Below are positions 1 through 5,448 of a stretch of DNA of 11,583 nt, piece after piece. The notes under the pieces were generated by a model, which was given only the letters and a program-made list of their open reading frames with translations, was not told the DNA's origin and did no database searches. The position numbers and the translations under genes were made by a program. The stretch lies in NCBI GenBank assembly GCA_016199325.1, contig JACQGW010000351.1:1-11583 (forward strand). Reading direction: 5' to 3'. Source of the DNA: Chloroflexota bacterium. Lineage in GTDB: Bacteria > Chloroflexota > Dehalococcoidia > JACQGW01. Positions within the stretch are counted from its first letter, which is position 1; every line of letters starts with the position of its first letter.

Positions 1-34
1 CCCGTGCGCGGGAGAGGGGCCGGGGGTGAGGGCC
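1..34. repeat. Edge of a GC-rich inverted repeat downstream of the response regulator
   Basis: Positions 1-12 can fold as CCCG/TGCG/CGGG, and the right arm continues as AGAGGGG, so the left arm probably extends outside the window. The element lies just past the response regulator stop, read on the minus strand. It could end that transcript or be a dispersed GC-rich palindrome. No T-tract is visible on the side that can be seen. Because it is cut by the window edge, the assignment is tentative. Confidence 0.3.
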
Positions 35-44
35 TGCCCACCCT

Positions 45-758
45 TCACGCCAGTCCCCGCATCTCCAGGCTTGCGGCCGCGTCGCTATCACGGTCGCGCG
101 GGATGGCGTTGGACGAGATCAGGCCCCGCCGAATGGCGGTAATGATCGCCTCGACCTTGTTGCGGGCGTCGAGCTTGGCGAGGATCTGGGCGCGGTGCGC
201 GTCGACGGTGCGAGCGCTGAGCCCGAGCCGGTCGCCGATCTCGCGGCTCGTCTGGCCGGCAGCCACGAGCTCCAGGATCTCCCGCTCACGTTCTGTCAAC
301 TCGCCCTCAGCCTGTTCGACCATCTCCTGCCGGCTCACGGCGTCGACGACGTAGCGAGCGATGGCCGGATGGAGCGCCGACCGCCCCGAGTAGACATTGC
401 GGATTGCCTCGGCCAGCTCCGTCACGGCGGCCTGCTTCAACTGGTAGCCCTTGGCGCCGGCGCGCAGCATGCCGAAGACGGTATCGCTGTCTTCGTGCAT
501 GGAGAGCGCCAGGATCTTGACCCGCGGGTTCCGCTGCACTATGGCCCGGGTCGCCTGTATGCCGGAAACGCCGGGCAGACCGGCGTCCATTACCACGACG
601 TCGGGCAGCAGCTCCTCGGCCAGGCGAATGGCGTCGTTGCCGTCGGCGGCCTCGCCGACGACCTGAAGGTCCGTCTCACGGTCGAGGAGCGCCCGGAGGC
701 CCTGGCGGACCATGGCGTGATCTTCGACAAGCAGCACACGGATTCGGCGGACCACCAT
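45..758 (-). CDS. NarL/FixJ-family response regulator (receiver plus LuxR-type HTH)
   Basis: This is a two-component transcription factor of 237 residues, expected to bind DNA once phosphorylated by the kinase encoded just upstream. The receiver domain covers about residues 5-122. It has acidic E12/D13, a phospho-acceptor D58 in VVVMDAGLPG, S86 and the conserved K108 in GYQLK. The LuxR-type helix-turn-helix spans about 154-206 (LTEREREILELVAAGQTSREI, then LSARTVDAHRAQILAKL). Length is slightly above the usual 210-220 because of a charged C-terminal tail (about 207-237). The ATG at 758 follows a G-rich Shine-Dalgarno-like stretch (about 766-770) that overlaps the kinase stop codon region, so the pair is probably one operon and translationally linked. 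The targets are not evident. The nearby Tad genes are candidates only by position. Confidence 0.93.
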   Translation of the reverse strand: MVVRRIRVLLVEDHAMVRQGLRALLDRETDLQVVGEAADGNDAIRLAEELLPDVVVMDAGLPGVSGIQATRAIVQRNPRVKILALSMHEDSDTVFGMLRAGAKGYQLKQAAVTELAEAIRNVYSGRSALHPAIARYVVDAVSRQEMVEQAEGELTEREREILELVAAGQTSREIGDRLGLSARTVDAHRAQILAKLDARNKVEAIITAIRRGLISSNAIPRDRDSDAAASLEMRGLA

Positions 759-763
759 CGGTA

Positions 764-1780
764 CTACCCCCTTCGGAGACTGATGGGCGAGATCGGCCGC
801 CTGGGAATCGGGAACGTCAGGACGACCTGCGTGCCACCGCCCGGCCTATCGCCGACCGACAGGCGCCCGCCAAGCTGTCGGGCACGCGTCGACATCCCCA
901 CGAGGCCGAGGCCGGCTCGGCGCCCGGTTTCGCCCGAGCGATCCCCACAGCCAACGCCATCGTCGGCGATGGTCAGGTGGATGGCGCGCTCGTCGCGCCA
1001 GAGGCGGACGATGACCCGACGGGCGCCCGCATGTCGAGCGACATTCGTGGTCGCCTCCTGGACGATCCGGAAGACCGCCGTCGCCGACGCCAGCGGCAGC
1101 TCCGGCAGATCGGCGGCGATCTGCGCGTCGACTTCCAGGCCGTACTGGTCCCGATAGCGAGCGAGGAACCACTCCAGCGTGACGACGAGCCCCGATTCCT
1201 CCAACAGGCGCGGGCTCAGGCTCGACGAGATGCGCTGGACCTCTCTGGAGCAATGAAGCAGTTGCTCGCGGGCCCGGCGCAGGTGACCCGTGAACGCCGC
1301 GGCGCCGGGCGCCAGCTCGAGGCAGTGGTCGATCTGAAAGAGACAGGCCGTCAGGTGTTGCCCGGTCTCGTCGTGGAGCTCCTGCGTCAGTCGCCGGCGC
1401 TCCGCCTCGGCCAGCTCCATCGCTTCCACGGCGGCAGCCTGGAGCGCCGCCGAGTAGCCACGCCAGAGGGAGGTCAAGCAGTCAAGCACGACGGTACAGA
1501 GCGGCCTGCGCCTCTCCGTATCGGGCGGCGAATTCGGCGTCCACGGCGATGCGAGCGTCCGGAGCGCGCCGACGACGGCGTCGAGCGGCTCATCGGCCTG
1601 CGCATGGGCCCAGCCCAGGTGCCAGCAGATCTCGGCCAGCTCGGCAGACCTGTTGCCTTCATCAAGAGCGGTGCGGCCGGCCCGACCGATGGCAGCCAGC
1701 ACTTCGTCGGCCAGCTCTGCGAGGCCGGTGTCGAGTCGGGCGTCCATCTGGAGCTGCTCGTCGTGCGCGCGTACTACCAT
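764..1780 (-). CDS. NarL/DegS-type sensor histidine kinase, soluble
   Basis: This is the partner sensor kinase, with 338 residues from the chosen start. A HisKA_3 dimerisation/phosphoacceptor segment lies at about 123-195, with the H-box ERRRLTQELHDETGQHL and phosphorylated H136. It is followed by an HATPase_c domain: N-box EATTNVARHA around N246, G1 DDGVG at 273-277, G2 GLGLVGM at 290-296 and a closing GGGTQVVLTFP. No membrane segment is visible, so it should sense a cytoplasmic signal or a partner. The helical N-terminal 120 residues (HLGWAHAQADEPLDAVVGALR) loosely recall the RsbRD-type input domain, but that is a guess. A GTG 51 bp further upstream (1831) is in frame. I chose the ATG at 1780 because AGGAGG (1791-1796 on the complement) sits 10 nt before it. 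The stop is 5 bp before the response regulator start. Confidence 0.92.
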   Translation of the reverse strand: MVVRAHDEQLQMDARLDTGLAELADEVLAAIGRAGRTALDEGNRSAELAEICWHLGWAHAQADEPLDAVVGALRTLASPWTPNSPPDTERRRPLCTVVLDCLTSLWRGYSAALQAAAVEAMELAEAERRRLTQELHDETGQHLTACLFQIDHCLELAPGAAAFTGHLRRAREQLLHCSREVQRISSSLSPRLLEESGLVVTLEWFLARYRDQYGLEVDAQIAADLPELPLASATAVFRIVQEATTNVARHAGARRVIVRLWRDERAIHLTIADDGVGCGDRSGETGRRAGLGLVGMSTRARQLGGRLSVGDRPGGGTQVVLTFPIPRRPISPISLRRG

Positions 1781-1790
1781 CAGGGCGCTT

Positions 1791-1796
1791 CCTCCT
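1791..1796 (-). promoter_or_regulatory. Ribosome binding site deciding the kinase start
   Basis: The complement reads AGGAGG, 10 nt before the ATG at 1780. The upstream in-frame GTG at 1831 has no comparable site, so this favours the shorter kinase. Confidence 0.6.
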
Positions 1797-1892
1797 GAGC
1801 GGGCCCCTGGATACGAGGGGCCAGACTCCACTGGTCGGAGTGTACGTAGACCGAGAAAGTCGGGCGGCGCCTGAGAGGCACCCCCAGCTTTT

Positions 1893-1920
1893 AGTATAGG
1901 GGGTTCTCCGGCGGGCTCAC
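1893..1920 (-). promoter_or_regulatory. Possible promoter of the kinase/regulator operon
   Basis: On the minus strand a good -10 hexamer, TATACT, occupies 1898-1893. It lies about 115 bp upstream of the kinase start in an otherwise GC-rich stretch. The -35 is poor (GTGAGC at 1920-1915, spacer 16, three matches), so activator help or another sigma factor would be needed. The -10 lies in the loop of a small inverted repeat, CCCCC (1881-1885) with GGGGG (1899-1903). Confidence 0.35.
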
Positions 1921-1979
1921 ATCCGGTCCGGTACTCATTTCCACCGGCGAATCAACGCACAGGTTTCCCCATGTTCTAT

Positions 1980-2017
1980 CCGTGCTGGTATCTAGCCGGC
2001 GCTGAGTACCAGCGCGG
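1980..2017. repeat. 38-bp imperfect palindrome in the intergenic region
   Basis: An 11-bp stem (1980-1990 with 2007-2017, core GCTGGTA/TACCAGC, one G-T pair) continues inward through mostly wobble pairs to AGC/GCT around a CGGC centre. No T-tract follows on either strand, so an intrinsic terminator is unlikely. It could be an operator for a dimeric protein or a dispersed palindromic element. It ends 13 bp before the 10-bp repeats. Confidence 0.55.
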
Positions 2018-2030
2018 CGTGCCGTGGCGA

Positions 2031-2160
2031 GGAACTCGTGGAGGCTCGTAGGAACTCGTAGGAACTCGTAGGAACTCGTGGGGGCTTGTGGGAACTCGAC
2101 TCAATCGTGCTGAGTTGCAGCGAGCTCGTAGGAGCTCGTGGCGGCTCGTGGGAACTCAAC
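2031..2160. repeat. 10-bp tandem repeat array, consensus GGAACTCGTR
   Basis: Successive decamers in one register match the consensus: seven from 2031-2100 (GGAACTCGTG, GAGGCTCGTA, GGAACTCGTA twice, GGAACTCGTG, GGGGCTTGTG, GGAACTCGAC) and four from 2121-2160 (CGAGCTCGTA, GGAGCTCGTG, GCGGCTCGTG, GGAACTCAAC). The 20 bp between the blocks are exactly two unit lengths, so the phase holds over 130 bp. The period is close to one helical turn. No credible reading frame explains it. It may be slipped-strand expansion or a cooperative binding array. Confidence 0.8.
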
Positions 2161-2394
2161 TCCGTATCGTGCAGGGATCTGGTCCATCACTCATCACCTG
2201 ATTGCGCTGATTGCACCGGATGGAGTCGATTCCGGCGCAGCCGGCGTGATGGTCGCTGCGCCAACCCATGCATGGCAGCGATGCGTGCGCCACGCCGGTG
2301 TTGTCTCGGCCGTCGACTCCAATCCGTTCAATCCGCTCCCTGAATCCGCTGACAGCTCGTTCCTCAGTGGTCCGTCAGTGTGGCGTGATGGTTC
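2161..2394. repeat. Gene-free stretch with a nested inverted repeat
   Basis: No convincing gene is seen. Arms nest around about 2270: TGGAGTCGA (2221-2229) with TCGACTCCA (2313-2321); CCGGCGTG (2241-2248) with CACGCCGG (2291-2298); TCGCTG (2253-2258) with CAGCGA (2275-2280); and a central palindrome CCATGCATGG (2266-2275). An alternative pairing joins GGCGCAGC (2234-2241) to GCTGCGCC (2255-2262). Three AATCCG hexamers follow at 2321, 2330 and 2343. This could be a structured RNA or a degenerate mobile palindrome. Evidence is limited to pairing seen by eye. Confidence 0.45.
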
Positions 2395-2458
2395 GTAGTT
2401 GGCGCTTCAGCGCCCGGCCCTCGGACGTCCGCGGGCCGGGCGCTGGGGCACCAACTAC
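2395..2458. repeat. 64-bp near-perfect palindrome downstream of the TP-repeat TadE gene
   Basis: Every base from 2395 to 2426 faces its partner in 2427-2458. There are only two mismatches (2403/2450 and 2421/2432) and two G-T pairs (2406/2447 and 2407/2446). Outer arms are GTAGTTGG/CCAACTAC, the inner arm AGCGCCCGGCCC, and the centre CGGACGTCCG. The left arm can also fold alone as GGCGC-TTCA-GCGCC. It starts 24 bp after the stop of the minus-strand TadE-like gene, so it may end that transcript or protect its 3' end. No T-tract follows on either strand, so a classical intrinsic terminator is not supported. Confidence 0.75.
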
Positions 2459-2482
2459 AAACCCATCAGATCTGACAGACCG

Positions 2483-3304
2483 CTAGCACTTCTTGCTCTT
2501 GCCCTTCTCCGGCGGCGGACATGGCGTGCTTGTCGGCGTCGGCGTAGCTGTCGGCACTGGCGTATCCGTCGCCACCGGCGTGTTCGTCGGGGCCGGCGTG
2601 TCCGTTGGTACCGGCGTGTTCGTCGGCGGCGCTGGCGTGTCCGTCGGCGTTGGCGTGTCCGTCGGTTTGGGTGTCTTGGTCGGCGTCGGCGTCTTGGTCG
2701 GCGTCGGCGTCTTGGTCGGCGTCGGCGTGTCCGTCGGCGCGGGCGTATTCGTCGGCACCGGGGTGTTCGTCGCCGTCGCTGCCCCCGGCGTGCTGGTGGG
2801 CGTCACCGGCGTGTTCGTCGGCACCGGGGTGGAGGCGCCGGACCCGGGCTCGTTCTCCAGCCGCATCCGGGACTGGGCGGTCACCAGGATCGGATTGGGC
2901 AGGATCCCATCAAGGAAGGGCATCAGGAGCGGGACGCGGTTTTCGCCGTCCACCTCCAGCATCGTGTCGTCTGCCGAGATGCTCATGGAGATCCAGTCGG
3001 GGTTGGCCCCTGCCGTGGCAGCCACCGCCCGGTCTTTGACGTCGTCGGCGCTGCACGCTTCAACCGGTCGATTGAAGCACGGGGCTGCGTAGCGCGCCCC
3101 CTCGGTGACGGCATGCGTCACGACGAGCCACCCGGTGAAGACCAGGCCGCCCTGGATGAGCAGCCCGACGACGGTGAACAGCACGACGAAGATGAGGGCG
3201 AACTCGACCATCGACTGCCCGCGCTCACCCCACCGCCGTGGCTGCACCTTCCTGCGCTTGTGTCTGTGCTGTGTGCTCACTCGTGTCCCCAGCTCCTTTC
3301 TCAT
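2483..3304 (-). CDS. TadE-like pseudopilin with long Thr/Pro-repeat C-terminal tail
   Basis: This is a predicted secreted or membrane-anchored minor pilin of the Tad/Flp class, 273 residues from the ATG at 3304. A basic N-terminus leads to [11 protein letters not shown] (processing motif G29/Q30 with E34 and F35), then one hydrophobic helix at about 36-63, as in TadE. The ectodomain (about 64-157) has two cysteines (76 and 84) that may form a disulfide. Residues 158-262 are a low-complexity TP repeat with Asn, Asp, Lys and Val. The protein ends in a Lys-rich tail with a final Cys. A GTG at 3280, preceded 12 nt upstream by AAGGAG, would give a shorter protein starting near the basic stretch and is a real alternative. 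The gene diverges from the other pilus genes. TP spacers of this sort probably cross or coat the wall and may be glycosylated; this is inference. Confidence 0.85.
   Translation of the reverse strand: MRKELGTRVSTQHRHKRRKVQPRRWGERGQSMVEFALIFVVLFTVVGLLIQGGLVFTGWLVVTHAVTEGARYAAPCFNRPVEACSADDVKDRAVAATAGANPDWISMSISADDTMLEVDGENRVPLLMPFLDGILPNPILVTAQSRMRLENEPGSGASTPVPTNTPVTPTSTPGAATATNTPVPTNTPAPTDTPTPTKTPTPTKTPTPTKTPKPTDTPTPTDTPAPPTNTPVPTDTPAPTNTPVATDTPVPTATPTPTSTPCPPPEKGKSKKC
2522..2833. repeat. DNA repeats encoding the Thr/Pro tail
   Basis: Degenerate 6-18 bp repeats encode TP-x-PT units of the TadE-like protein. They include three exact consecutive 18-bp copies at 2673-2726 (unit GTCTTGGTCGGCGTCGGC on the plus strand, encoding the KTPTPT-type block). 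Such tracts vary in length by slippage, so the tail is likely to differ between strains and can be misassembled. Confidence 0.85.
3293..3298 (-). promoter_or_regulatory. Shine-Dalgarno-like AAGGAG for an alternative start
   Basis: The complement reads AAGGAG, 12 nt before the GTG at 3280 of the TadE-like gene. It lies inside the reading frame if the ATG at 3304 is used. It is the best ribosome binding site near either start, although the spacing is long. Confidence 0.4.
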
Positions 3305-3601
3305 CGGTCGTTTCGCCTGCGAGTTGGCGCCTTCCATATCTGCAAGGAGCACACCATTTCCCCCGGCCAACACGTACATTCCCCTAGTGAGGCAACCCTC
3401 ATCCCTTCTGAGTACTGCCCCGCATCGACTGAGCACTCCTGAGGCACCGGTAGGTGCTCCGTTGACGCTCAGGCGTCGCAACTCTGCGGATTCGACAAAC
3501 CGAGTCCGCCGGTAGAATGACACTGTAAGCTGAAACGGACGAAGAAATGGTCGCCAGGAACGAGCGGAGAACGGGCGAAGGAACGAGTGAAGGAGAGAAC
3601 G
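3305..3601. promoter_or_regulatory. Divergent intergenic region with hairpins and a possible plus-strand promoter
   Basis: About 300 bp separate the minus-strand TadE-like gene from the plus-strand genes. Visible elements are inverted repeats GCACC (3444-3448) with GGTGC (3453-3457) and GACGC (3464-3468) with GCGTC (3473-3477), the second around a TCAG loop. A possible promoter follows: TCGACA (3492-3497), a 15-bp spacer, and TAGAAT (3513-3518). The leader from about 3541 to 3601 is purine-rich and repeats GGAACGAG (3557 and 3580). I see no clear promoter for the minus-strand gene. The hairpins immediately before the promoter could be operators. Confidence 0.4.
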
Positions 3602-3808
3602 ATGCAGTACGCCGACCGAACGGAGACCGACCGCATTCTCACGGCAGGGCGGCCGATGCTCGCAAACGCTCGACCGGTCGCGCTGGTGGCGGTGGCGAAG
3701 CTGCCCCGAGGCCTGACCACCTCGTGGCTAGAAGGCCCGGCATGGCTCCTGGGCTTCGCCGTTGCCGCCCACATCCTGGGGACAGGCCGCCTGCCGCTGC
3801 CCGTGTAG
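3602..3808 (+). CDS. Small hypothetical protein, 68 residues
   Basis: I do not recognise a family. The start at 3602 is supported by AAGGAG (from 3590) about 6 nt upstream, one of the better ribosome binding sites in the window. The N-terminal half is mixed polar ([20 protein letters not shown]). The C-terminal half has a short hydrophobic stretch at about 47-60 ([14 protein letters not shown]) and ends TGRLPLPV, so membrane association is possible. It stops 79 bp before the ATPase start and may be co-transcribed with it. It could be a small membrane protein linked to the pilus, or a spurious frame. The purine-rich leader and strong ribosome site argue for translation. Confidence 0.5.
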   Translation: MQYADRTETDRILTAGRPMLANARPVALVAVAKLPRGLTTSWLEGPAWLLGFAVAAHILGTGRLPLPV

Positions 3809-3817
3809 GTCCAGGTT

Positions 3818-3845
3818 AATGAAGGGGCACGAATGAAGGGGCACG
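3818..3845. repeat. Exact 14-bp tandem duplication
   Basis: AATGAAGGGGCACG occurs twice back to back (3818-3831 and 3832-3845), between the small gene and the ATPase ribosome binding site. It looks like a recent slippage or duplication event. Each copy contains an AAGGGG purine run, but neither is well placed for a start codon in the ATPase frame. Confidence 0.85.
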
Positions 3846-3872
3846 GCGGGTGATTCCCTGCCCAGCACACAC

Positions 3873-3883
3873 AAGGAGGTGAT
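3873..3883 (+). promoter_or_regulatory. Extended Shine-Dalgarno for the ATPase
   Basis: AAGGAGGTGAT is an 11-base match to the canonical sequence complementary to the 16S rRNA 3' end. It overlaps two possible starts (GTG 3879, ATG 3882) too closely for either to be served by it. It therefore favours the GTG at 3888, which lies 8 nt after GGAGG. Confidence 0.7.
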
Positions 3884-3887
3884 GAAG

Positions 3888-4937
3888 GTGGAGTACGGGC
3901 GTTCGACGAACGATCAGGAGAGGGCTCAGCGCAGCGCGCTGCCGGCAAGCTCGCCGATGGACGTGCTCGCCGAGATGGATCGACTGGCCGCCTCGGGCGC
4001 GATCGAGCGCTATCGCCCACTGCCGACCGGATTCGATGCGCTGGACGAGGCGCTCGGCGGTGGCCTGCGGGCCGGCGATCTCGTCCTGGTCGGCGGCCGC
4101 CAGGGCGTGGGCAAGACGACGCTCATGATGCAGATCGCCCGAAACCTGGCGCACGCCGGCGTCGCAACGTGCCTGTACGTCTGCTACGAACACGACACCG
4201 CCTATCTCACGGCCAGGCTTCTGTGTCTGGAGAGCGCCCGGCCCGAACAAGGAGGTTTCGACAACGCCGCATCCCTGCGGGAAGTGGACAAGCTGGTCGA
4301 GGCGGCGGCAGCCAGCGCGGCGCCGCTCGCCAAGAAGGTCCTGACCGACGTTCGGCTCTGGCCGGCCTTCCTCCGGTTGAACGAGTACAGCCATCGGCTG
4401 CGCCTGGTCAAGGGATCGCGGGCGACGACGCTCTCGGCCATCGGGGAGATCATCGAGCGACTTGGGGTGCCGCCACAGGAACGGTTGGCGCTATGCGTCG
4501 ACTACCTGCAGAAGACCCCACTGGCCGACGACGCCGCCGAAAGCGACCGATACCGCCGAGTGGTCGAGGGGCTCAAGGAGCTGGCGCTCCAGCACCAGAT
4601 GCCGGTGCTGGCGGTGACCTCAACGGACCTGGACGGCTTGCGGGCCAGGCGCCTGCAATCCCACCACCTGGCCGGCGGATCGGCGCTGGCCTACGAGGCC
4701 GACACCATCCTGCTGCTCAGCGAGAAGGCCGAGCGGGTGTCACGGGTACACATCACCTACACGCCGCAGAAGATCGAGGAGTTTCGGCGGTGGGTCATCT
4801 GCACGCTAGAGAAGAGCCGGTCCAGCCAGCACGGCGTACACCTGGAGTTCCAGAAGTGGTTCCGCTACTGCTGCTTCGACCCGAAGGGGCGAGTCGTGAC
4901 CGAGAAGCTCGGCGACGAGCGGATTCACGAGGAGTAG
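3888..4937 (+). CDS. Stand-alone DnaB-C-terminal-like (RecA-fold) ATPase
   Basis: This is a 349-residue ATPase of the DnaB/RecA/KaiC class. After about 45 polar residues comes the entry motif LPTGFDALDEALGGGLRAGDL, then Walker A GGRQGVGKTT (about 69-78), a catalytic-type Glu in CYEHD (E101), Walker B LALCVDYLQ (D205) and the DnaB-like segments LAGGSALAYEADTILLL (about 262-278) and EKSRSSQHGVHLEFQ (about 308-322). The N-terminal primase-interacting domain of true replicative DnaB (usually 440-470 residues in total) is missing, so it is not the housekeeping helicase. The start is set by the extended Shine-Dalgarno; GTG 3879 or ATG 3882 are less likely. It sits between the TP-repeat TadE gene and the Tad operon in the operon's orientation. 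The job is unknown: a helicase-like, regulatory or assembly ATPase are all possible. Confidence 0.85.
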   Translation: MEYGRSTNDQERAQRSALPASSPMDVLAEMDRLAASGAIERYRPLPTGFDALDEALGGGLRAGDLVLVGGRQGVGKTTLMMQIARNLAHAGVATCLYVCYEHDTAYLTARLLCLESARPEQGGFDNAASLREVDKLVEAAAASAAPLAKKVLTDVRLWPAFLRLNEYSHRLRLVKGSRATTLSAIGEIIERLGVPPQERLALCVDYLQKTPLADDAAESDRYRRVVEGLKELALQHQMPVLAVTSTDLDGLRARRLQSHHLAGGSALAYEADTILLLSEKAERVSRVHITYTPQKIEEFRRWVICTLEKSRSSQHGVHLEFQKWFRYCCFDPKGRVVTEKLGDERIHEE

Positions 4938-4970
4938 GCAGGCGCGGCGGGACCACCGGGCGCCGGGCGG

Positions 4971-5126
4971 CGACAACTGAATACCTTCCGACCCACCCGA
5001 AGTGGTGGAACGACAACTGAATACCTCCCGGTCCACCCACAGGGGTGGAGCGACAACTGAATAGCGACGGCCTCTATCGCAACGGGTACGACAACTGAAT
5101 AGGGACGGTTCGAGCCAGATCGGCTC
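4971..5126. repeat. Four spaced CGACAACTGAATA motifs, each followed by an inverted repeat
   Basis: The 13-mer is identical at 4971, 5011, 5051 and 5089 (spacings 40, 40 and 38 bp). The first two intervening 27-mers share 20 positions. Both fold through CCACC/GGTGG, at 4993-4997 with 5004-5008 and at 5033-5037 with 5044-5048; the second stem extends to 7 bp. After copy 3 the inverted repeat is GCGA (5064-5067) with TCGC (5077-5080). After copy 4 it is GAGCC (5112-5116) with GGCTC (5122-5126). Pairing persists although the sequence changes. The array lies between the ATPase and flp, ending about 50 bp before the pilin start, so it may be a regulator-binding array or a structured leader. Confidence 0.85.
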
Positions 5127-5178
5127 ACGTGAAGGACACGCGAGAACAACACAAGATCAAGAGAAGGAGAGCATTTCA

Positions 5179-5349
5179 ATGGAGAGCTTCATCAGCCGGT
5201 TCGTGCGAGAAGACGAGGGCCAGGGCATGCCCGAGTACGCGTTGATCCTCGTGCTCGTCAGCATCGTCGCCATCGTCGCCCTGACCACCATGGGTGAGGA
5301 AATCCTGGGCGTTTTCAACGATATCGTCACGGCCTTCCAGTCTGTCTAA
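5179..5349 (+). CDS. flp: Flp-type major pilin prepilin
   Basis: This is a 56-residue type IVb prepilin, the structural subunit of the Tad/Flp pilus. A short leader (MESFISRFVREDEG) is followed by the processing motif G-x4-E-Y as G14/QGMPEY, so cleavage by TadV is expected between G14 and Q15. A hydrophobic helix (about 21-37, ALILVLVSIVAIVALTT) forms the pilus core, and a short tail GEEILGVFNDIVTAFQSV completes it. Length and layout are typical of Flp. GGAG at 5166-5169 lies 9 nt before the ATG. It heads the Tad operon. Just downstream a perfect hairpin (5398-5429) may shield the pilin transcript and let less message reach the machinery genes. Confidence 0.93.
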   Translation: MESFISRFVREDEGQGMPEYALILVLVSIVAIVALTTMGEEILGVFNDIVTAFQSV

Positions 5350-5397
5350 GATCGTCAGATCCAGATAGCACCGCAGCGACAGCGCGTGCTACGTGCA

Positions 5398-5429
5398 GGT
5401 CAGCCTCAGCCGATTGGCTGAGGCTGACC
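5398..5429 (+). other. Perfect 14-bp intercistronic hairpin after flp
   Basis: GGTCAGCCTCAGCC (5398-5411) pairs without mismatch to 5416-5429 around a GATT loop. No U-tract follows (the next bases are CGTGGAAGGG). It is therefore more likely a transcript-stabilising or partial read-through element between the abundant pilin and the machinery genes than a full terminator. Confidence 0.8.
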
Positions 5430-5448
5430 CGTGGAAGGGAATCTACCG

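Noticed and set aside
195..1798. Plus-strand reading frames opposite the kinase and regulator
   Set aside because: They are composed of residues expected from reading GC-rich codons backwards, show no domain, and overlap two clear two-component genes.
2086..2398. Two small plus-strand reading frames in the repeat-rich intergenic region
   Set aside because: They start inside the decamer repeats, have no family resemblance, and their composition does not look like the neighbouring proteins.
2399..3442. Long plus-strand reading frame rich in Arg
   Set aside because: It is antisense to the TP-repeat TadE gene. Its Arg/Gly/Val repeats are only the complement of Thr/Pro codons.
4971..5101. CRISPR array
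   Set aside because: The exact repeat is only 13 bp, the intervening sequences are related to each other and palindromic, and no cas genes are present.
5089..5101. TGAATA of the repeat motif as a -10 promoter element for flp
   Set aside because: No acceptable -35 hexamer lies 16-18 bp upstream, and the same hexamer occurs in all four copies.
3888..5126. Plasmid-type origin with iterons beside a DnaB gene
   Set aside because: The ATPase lacks the DnaB N-terminal domain, there is no initiator gene or AT-rich stretch, and the surroundings are a pilus operon.
4795..5179. Short minus-strand reading frames across the repeat array
   Set aside because: Their shared peptides (such as YSVV and FSCR) are only translations of the repeated 13-mer. 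No ribosome site stands out.
5398..5429. Intrinsic terminator after flp
   Set aside because: The stem is perfect, but no run of T follows and the next genes clearly belong to the same operon. The same reasoning applies to 10260-10294 and 2395-2458.
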